From Fallopia convolvulus (lineage: Eukaryota > Streptophyta > Magnoliopsida > Caryophyllales > Polygonaceae), in contig OZ024718.1 in NCBI GenBank assembly GCA_964016875.1, positions 45,051,906-45,115,905 of the forward strand: 64,000 bases of DNA. Reading direction: 5' to 3'. The notes below the pieces were generated by a model that was given only the letters and a program-made list of their open reading frames with translations, was not told where the DNA came from and searched no databases. This document shows, in pieces, positions 57,953 to 64,000 of this stretch; position 1 is the first letter of the stretch; every line of letters starts with the position of its first letter. Made by a program: the position numbers and the translations under genes.

Positions 57953-58406
57953 GGCAGAATACATAAACGGCCCCCTGTATTTGAACCAATTGGTCACTTG
58001 GCCCCTTGTACTTTAGCTCTAACCGTTTGGCCCCCTATAGTTGTACATTGCGACCTATTGAACCCCTATTGAGCCACTTATCCCAGCTTTTTTAGGATTG
58101 TAGTGCACGCGCGATGATGTGTTATATTATGTTGCCACAATGGCGATGACATGGATGCCATTGTGGCAACACAATATAACACATCATGTCATCGCCATGT
58201 CATCCATGTCATCGCCATTGTGGCAACACAATATAACACATCATCGCGCGTGCACCATACTCCTAAAAAAAGCAGGTATAAGTGGCTCAATAGGGGTTCA
58301 ATAGGTCGCAATGTACAACTATAGGGGGTCAAATGGTTAGGACTAAAATACAGGAGGCCAAGTGACCAATTGGCTCAAGTACAGAAGGTCGTTTATGTAT
58401 TCTGCC
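57953..58406. mobile_element. Fold-back MITE, 454 bp, Mutator-type target duplication
   Basis: Tips GGCAGAATACATAAACGG and its inverse are flanked by a perfect 10-bp target-site duplication TACATATATA (57943-57952, 58407-58416). Nearly the whole element is an inverted repeat (arms ~150 bp), and its centre repeats the block TTGCCACAATGGCGATGACA and inverse three times, giving a nested hairpin. The 9-10-bp duplication suggests Mutator-family mobilisation. No coding. Confidence 0.9.
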
Positions 58407-58416
58407 TACATATATA

Positions 58417-59320
58417 TGGGCACTTCAATTTAGCCATCCACTTTTCTTGTCTTATAATGCTTGTTTTGCAAGGAATGACACATTGACACTTCCGCTTTTC
58501 ATTAATTTGTGATTATAAAAGTATTTGTAAGGATGCACTATCAATATATTAATCAAACCATAAGCCTAATATTCTTTTGGTTGCTGCTTCGTTATAATAA
58601 GATCAGTGTTTCAAGATGAGTAACTTTTTTTCCCAACTAAGAAACCAACCATAATGTCTTGCGGGCCCATTGGAATTCGCAACTTTGTTTTGGGGACGTA
58701 CTATTACTGTACTAGGAGAACATGCAAAAAAAAGCTTTAATAGTAATTAAACTTGGTTTTATTTGACCCCATGGTTTTATCACTTTTATGCCACACTCAT
58801 AAGGAATTATGAAAGCTCTTTTTTTTTTAAAAAAAAAATTTGGTTTCATTTTGTAAATCTAAGGAATTATGTAAGCATGAACTGTAAATTTTTGGTTTCC
58901 TAATATTAAGAAACTATTATGTCATTCTCATTAGCACAAGGGAATGTTTCTACTAAAAAAAAAAATTAGCACAAGGGAATGTTTGAAAGGAGGATCTAGA
59001 TTGGAGCAAACTCAAAGCTGACCTCACCTGATCTTTCATGCTTCAAACATAATTAACTAAATCAACTACCTCCCTGTTTTCTGTTATAATCATATCTTTC
59101 ATTATACTACCAAACCCTTTTGTTATCAATTAAACTTGTTTACTTTGTCATAGTATAGACAATTAAAGTTTGGCAACGAAGGACTTTATTAAAGCTGTTT
59201 AAAACCTAGGATCTCATCCTATAGTACTATATTGTAATTAACTTGTCATGTCAAAAACTTCCAATTTTGTATCACTGTGACATGCAAGTTGAGACAGCTA
59301 GTACTAATAGCATACTCCAT
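58417..59320. other. Intergenic region
   Basis: AT-rich. A ~20-bp sequence (ATTAGCACAAGGGAATGTTT) occurs twice at about 58930 and 58965, separated by an A-run. No gene. Confidence 0.45.
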
Positions 59321-60547
59321 TAATTATGTGTGTATATATTTGTAAACCTAATTTGCTCTATAAGAATTGTAATATCTTATATACTCCTTCTGTTTAGTTT
59401 TATTTGTCCTTCTAGGTATTTTGTCCAAAATTTTCTAATATTATCCTTTGTATTTACCAATAAAAAACAAGATATATTTAAATGCATTCACCTAATTTTC
59501 ATGTTTCAGCCACCTAGGTTTGTTGACACTTCTCGACCGACTCATGTGTTTCTGCTAAGTATGCCATGAAACAAGCACCTAATGCTTAGTACCAACAATT
59601 TGCCTCTCACTTATACAAGCTAGATTGGTTTCACTAGTAGCTGCAGTGATTCGTCTCTGTTTATTTATCACCATGGAACCTCAATAGCCTATTTATTTCT
59701 ATATGTTGATGATATTATTCTAACAACTTCATCTACCTCTCCAAGGAACAATATTGTTGCACTACTGTCAGGAATTTGCAATAAAGGATTTAGGTTCGTT
59801 ATCTTACTTCTTGGGTGTCTCGACTAGACATTCTAGTTTGGGACTCCAATCGATCCAAGCACTAAGATCAGCACATTTGATGGTCCTCCGGTGTCCGACC
59901 CCACTCTTTATAGGAGCCTTGTCGAGGTTTACAATTTCTTACTTTCACTCGGCTTGATATTTCATATGCAGTTCAGTAGGTTTGTCTTTTCATGCATGAT
60001 CCAAGGGAGAGTCATTTTTCTAGGTTTAAACACATTATTAGTTATATTCATGGGGCTCCTAGACTTGGTTCTACTATCTCTGTGCCTTAGTCCCCCCTCT
60101 GGTTGCCTACACGGATGCAGACTGGGTTGGGTGTCCGGACACCCGTCATTCGAGTTCAGGGTATTGTGTTTCTTAATGACACTCTCATCTCCTGTCTGTT
60201 GTCTTCTATAATCCACTACAGAAGCCAAATATAGGGGCGTCACTAATGTGGTGGTTGAATATACAATTTTGTGCAACCTTCTCTTGGATCTTCATTAATT
60301 GTCCTTTGTCCAAAGCATCAATGGTCTACACTGATAATGTCTCTGCTTCCTACTTGGCTAATAATCCGGCTTAGCACCAACACACTAAACACATTGAATT
60401 GGACATTTTGTTTGTTTGTGAGAAGGTGGCTTTGGGTCATATTCGAGTCCTATGTGTTCCATTTGTGTATTAATAGGCAATCTTAATTATGTGTGTACAT
60501 ATTTGTAACCCTAACTTACTCCACAAGCATTGTAATACCCTATATAT
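59321..60547 (+). mobile_element. COP-3: copia relic (RT and RNase H ends) between short direct repeats
   Basis: A ~65-bp direct repeat (TAATTATGTGTGTA..., 59321-59386 and 60484-60547) brackets decayed copia sequence. YVDDIILTTSS (about 59705) is the RT catalytic box; later DADWVGCPDTR (about 60116), then YTDNVSASYLANNP and KHIELDI (60330-60410) are RNase H. Stops and shifts are frequent. The repeats may be LTR remnants, with everything from gag to mid-RT deleted. A Stowaway-like tip (CTCCTTCTGTTTAGTTTTAT) near 59394 suggests another insertion trace. Confidence 0.7.
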
Positions 60548-61850
60548 GTTCATCTTATAACAAAGGCAAGTAGGCAACCTTAAGGGGAATTTAGTAATTT
60601 ACCTAAGTCTTAGAAGTACATATTGCTGAATCCATTTGTTTCATTAGTAATCCAGTTGTTTCATTTGTTTCATGTTTCAACTTCTTCAAACAGTTTCTTT
60701 GCACTTTCAGAAGAAAAATGAGTTCCCACCATTTCCAAGATAACATAGGAGATCGGCTTCAAATCAGCAGATAAGTTCAAAAAGGTGGAAAGTCAATTAG
60801 TACTGCACTAGCTTAACTTGCATTGTAAACTCAATTAAGGCATGATATCAAAATCATTGACCTCCCAAATGTTGTTAGCAAAAAAAAAAATTGATTCAGG
60901 TACTGAATTTCATGACATAATTAAAGTAACAAGTTCCAGCCCCCAGGAAGCTTGGAATGTATGCATAATCATTTCTAAAGTAGGAATTTTTCTTCATTCG
61001 AGCTGTCGTTAGTTGCCTAGTCTAAATCTTGCTCCGTGAAATGAAATCTATAATCTAGCGTGCAAACGAAGTTGGATCTTTATAATTTTAAAACAATGGG
61101 ATGCCTCTTTTCTGGAAAGAAAAGGAGGAAAATATGTAGGCTTTCTTTATGTCTTGCTTCTATATCAAACAAGTTGCACTCACTTGTGCCCACTTTTTTT
61201 TTTTCTTTTTTTTTTCTGTTTTGTTATGTCTTGCTTCTATATCCGAGGGACAGTCTACTACTACTACTACTATATAACATCACAATATCACATCCTCTGA
61301 AGTTAGAATATGGGTCATATTGTCTGATGTTCTCCATAAGAAAAGAATGATTAAATCTGCACAGTGATACAGAAACATCTAGAATTCATCACCATAATAA
61401 TGTTGTGATTTCACAAGAGCCTCTGTTCCAATAATCTGAATCCAACTGAAAATAAATTACAAGATCTTTCTTGCGGCCCAGACCCAGATATTTCATCTTG
61501 ATCCTTGGTTCTTGTGCTCCATCTCAAATTCCAGCTGCTCTTGACTATCACCATTTGACAGAGCACATGATTTCTTGAGTTGTCTGTCTGGCTACAATTT
61601 TAGCAAACATCTTGACACATAATACAAAATTCAATTTTGGTGATATTAATCTGCAGGAATAAAACAGTAAACCCACCTAAACTACTAAAGCCCATTATTA
61701 GCTTCATCCAGAAACTTAATTCATCAAAGAAGATTAACCAAACAATAGTAGCCTTCAGTCCACTGAGCAAGTTATGTCATGTTTTTATGTAACTTTACAA
61801 TGCTTATACAACCATGGAGCTTTCAAACCATGACCGTGCAACTCAAAACC
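60548..61850. other. Intergenic / 3' flank of the PPR gene
   Basis: A T-run at 61193-61214, (CTA)n at 61256-61270. No gene recognised. The part near 61400-61850 on the minus strand lies immediately downstream of the PPR stop codon; I could not find the missing PPR C-terminus there in any frame. Confidence 0.5.
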
Positions 61851-63785
61851 CTAGTTTTTAGTCATTTCACAAACCCGTTGCGCCTGGTCTATTCTCCCAC
61901 ATCGAACATACATTTCCTCCAAAGAAGTCACGACTTCACTATACAAGAAGAAGCCCTGCCTAGTAACATAACCGTGAGCTTCTCTTCCAAGCTGCAAAAA
62001 CTTTGTATCCGGGAACGCTGAAAGAACACAATTTAAGGCCACATTGTCAGGTTTTATTCCACAAACCAGCATTTCCTTGAAAAAGGACACAGCTTCAAGA
62101 AAAAGCCCATTCTGAACCAGACCACTTATAAGAGTAGTCCATGTAACCAGATTCTTCTCAACATTAACAGCCTCCATCTGTGAAAAAAATTCTGTAGCTT
62201 CATTGACCTGCCCATTCTGAAGCAGGGCAAGAAGTACAGAGTTGTATGATACAACATCAGGAGTCATACCCTCTAGCTGCATTGCATAGAACAGTTTCAA
62301 TGCCTCGCCACTTACGCCAAGCTTTCCATAAGCGGCCAAGAGCATATTCCATAGCACAAGATCTTTATGTAAGTTGATTTCAAAGGCCTGCCTTGCAAAC
62401 ATAATTCTTTCACATTTGGTATACATATCTACAATGCTAGTCGCCACTGCTAGCTCAGAATCAAAACGGTTTCTGATGCAATAGCAATGTGCCTCTTTAC
62501 CAAGGCTTAAGTCACTTGTGTTAGCAGCAGCAGATAGGATTGATTTTAGAGTGACACAATCAAATCTAAGATTTTCTGATCTCATCTGATGGCATGTATC
62601 GAGTGCATTCTCAAACAGACCATGTTGGATATAAGAGGAAATCAACAGATTCCATGTCACAACATCCTTTTCCACCATCCTCCTGAATACCAACTCGGAA
62701 TCCTCAATCAAGCCAATCTTGGAATAGAAGCTTAATATGGAGCTTCCTAAAATGAAATCTAAGCTCAATCCTAACAAAATTGATATTGCATGCGCTTGCT
62801 TACCTTCTGATATTGTCCTTAAATTGGCCGAAGCTGAAAGGAGGCTTGATAAAGTGACCCTAGTTGGTTCAAATCCATCTTCAACTCTCATATCATAAAA
62901 CGCCTCGATTGCCTCCTGATGCATTCCGTTCTGAAAATAGCCAACAATCAAAGAATTCCAAGCCACAATATTTCTTTCTGACATTTTATCGAACACCTTC
63001 TCTGCATCACTCAAGAATCCACATTTTCCATACATGTCAACCAAACTACTAGCGACATAAACACAACCCCCAAACCCCACTTTCAGCGAATAGCCATGAA
63101 TGCCTCTCCCAAAAGAGACACAGTGAGAAGCACCACAAGCCTTTAACGCATTCGGAACAACAAAATTATCAGGAAAAACACCATTTTGAAGCATATCACA
63201 ATAACCCCACAAGGCCTCTTTGTTCAACCCTAATCTAGAATACAAACCAATCATAGCCGCCCAAGAGAACACATTCTTCGCGCCGGTTCTAAGAAACAGG
63301 CGATCCGCCATCTCAATCTCGTCGCATTTAGCGTAGAATATCACCAATTTGGTCTCAATATACTCGTTAAACGCACATTCCCGGCCCTTTCTGATGATCA
63401 GACCATGAATTTGACGACCCAGAAACAGGGCTCGCTCGTACACGCATCCCTGCAATAGTTCAGAGTAGAAGTCTAACCCAACCGGGATATTTTTGGTTTC
63501 CATGTCTCTAATGACATCCAAAGCTTCTTGAAGCTCCCCTGCTTTACAGAGAGAAGAGAGGCTGTGCAGATAAAAAGAAGATTTGTCCAAGTGAAGAGGG
63601 CTTCTGTGATTTTCATATTGACTGGTGATGCGGTTCGAATTAGATGTGATGGGAATTTTGGGTTGATCAGATTTAAGGGTGTGAAGATAAGGATTAGGAG
63701 TTGGATTAGTGAAGATTGAAACCACGGCCATGCATGGAGCTGCTGATGAACACAAAGAGGATATGGTTTGTGTCCTTGTGGACAA
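61851..63785 (-). CDS. PPR protein like CRR21 (At5g55740), C-terminally truncated
   Basis: Single exon, 644 residues. A Ser/Thr-rich N-terminus (MSTRTQTISSLC) looks like a chloroplast transit peptide; Met19 is an alternative start. From ~68 on, PLS-type pentatricopeptide repeats run through the protein, with strong family landmarks such as LLQGCVYERALFLGRQIHG, FSWAAMIGLYSRLG and PDNFVVPNALKACGA. In Arabidopsis, CRR21 is needed to edit a site in the plastid ndhD transcript. That protein has about 830 residues and an E/E+ tail recruiting the editing machinery; this frame stops at ...RVCEMTKN, ~185 residues short, without E/E+. The open frame is otherwise clean. It may be a recent null allele, a second truncated copy, or a version relying on a partner in trans. 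Confidence 0.88.
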   Translation of the reverse strand: MSTRTQTISSLCSSAAPCMAVVSIFTNPTPNPYLHTLKSDQPKIPITSNSNRITSQYENHRSPLHLDKSSFYLHSLSSLCKAGELQEALDVIRDMETKNIPVGLDFYSELLQGCVYERALFLGRQIHGLIIRKGRECAFNEYIETKLVIFYAKCDEIEMADRLFLRTGAKNVFSWAAMIGLYSRLGLNKEALWGYCDMLQNGVFPDNFVVPNALKACGASHCVSFGRGIHGYSLKVGFGGCVYVASSLVDMYGKCGFLSDAEKVFDKMSERNIVAWNSLIVGYFQNGMHQEAIEAFYDMRVEDGFEPTRVTLSSLLSASANLRTISEGKQAHAISILLGLSLDFILGSSILSFYSKIGLIEDSELVFRRMVEKDVVTWNLLISSYIQHGLFENALDTCHQMRSENLRFDCVTLKSILSAAANTSDLSLGKEAHCYCIRNRFDSELAVATSIVDMYTKCERIMFARQAFEINLHKDLVLWNMLLAAYGKLGVSGEALKLFYAMQLEGMTPDVVSYNSVLLALLQNGQVNEATEFFSQMEAVNVEKNLVTWTTLISGLVQNGLFLEAVSFFKEMLVCGIKPDNVALNCVLSAFPDTKFLQLGREAHGYVTRQGFFLYSEVVTSLEEMYVRCGRIDQAQRVCEMTKN

Positions 63786-64000
63786 CCACGTAAAGTGTAA
63801 ACCCGTAAATACTTCTCTTTTCCCTTTTCTTTTTATGAAAAGTTTTAATTTAAACTGTTAAAAAATGAGAGTCCGTGATCAATTGGGCTCTATGTTGAAT
63901 TTCACTTTGCCGGATTCTCAAGCGATGGATTTGATGGACTTGTGGGATTTGACACAATCCAATACCAGCAAATGAATTTCAAAGAAGATGGCCCGTTGGA
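63786..64000 (-). promoter_or_regulatory. Upstream region of the PPR gene
   Basis: AG-rich on the minus strand near the start (complement of TTCTCTTTTCCCTTTTC at 63811-63827). No TATA box identified. It probably holds the 5' UTR and proximal promoter. Confidence 0.4.

Overview
This window is plant nuclear DNA, most likely from a eudicot. The evidence is two plant-specific host genes (an LRR receptor-like pseudokinase and a chloroplast-type PPR gene) set in nested LTR retrotransposons of plant lineages (Tat and Athila and Del/Tekay Ty3-gypsy, Ty1-copia), an L1-type LINE with an RNase H domain, and Mutator, hAT and Stowaway-type elements. I cannot name the species.

Layout. 1-927 is the inside of a decayed Del/Tekay-like element, cut by the window edge. 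At 928 a Tat-lineage element (TAT-1, + strand) is inserted: 872-bp 5' LTR, PBS, broken gag-pro-RT-RNase H-second RNase H, no integrase, a ~43-bp x 18 tandem array, and a spliced antisense gene (9660-7074, - strand). At 10772 it abuts a second Tat element on the minus strand (TAT-2, 10772-20100): 3' LTR, spliced antisense gene (11448-13310, + strand), then integrase, RT, protease and gag; it lacks its 5' LTR and PBS. 20101-26212 holds LINE pieces and a gag-only copia fragment. 26213-37775 is a complete but decayed Del/Tekay element (DEL-1) with ~2.8-kb LTRs; inside it sits a solo LTR of the TAT-1 family (32799-33670) with a perfect 5-bp target-site duplication. 37861-39010 is a non-autonomous Mutator-like element and 39521-39804 a Stowaway MITE. 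The LRR receptor-kinase gene occupies 40628-44236 (3 exons). 45281-57627 is an old copia element (COP-1, - strand) split by an Athila-like non-autonomous element (ATH-1, 46428-53331) and an hAT-type MITE (53984-54476). A fold-back MITE (57953-58406) and a copia remnant (59321-60547) follow, then a PPR gene on the minus strand (63785-61851) resembling Arabidopsis CRR21 (At5g55740) but lacking its C-terminal end.

Two observations stand out. First, both Tat elements, of different sequence and opposite orientation, carry on the strand opposite gag-pol a multi-exon gene whose exons join in phase at GT-AG sites and encode the same architecture (putative-gypsy-type domain plus C-terminal coiled coil). 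Second, bases 1-1270 recur, apparently unchanged, at 31872-33141, after which the two LTR copies differ at about ten sites. This is what is expected if the second copy is a solo LTR made by 5'-LTR x 3'-LTR recombination and the locus is either recently duplicated or represented twice by an assembly that joined two haplotypes.

The two host genes are unrelated in function; nothing suggests they work together.
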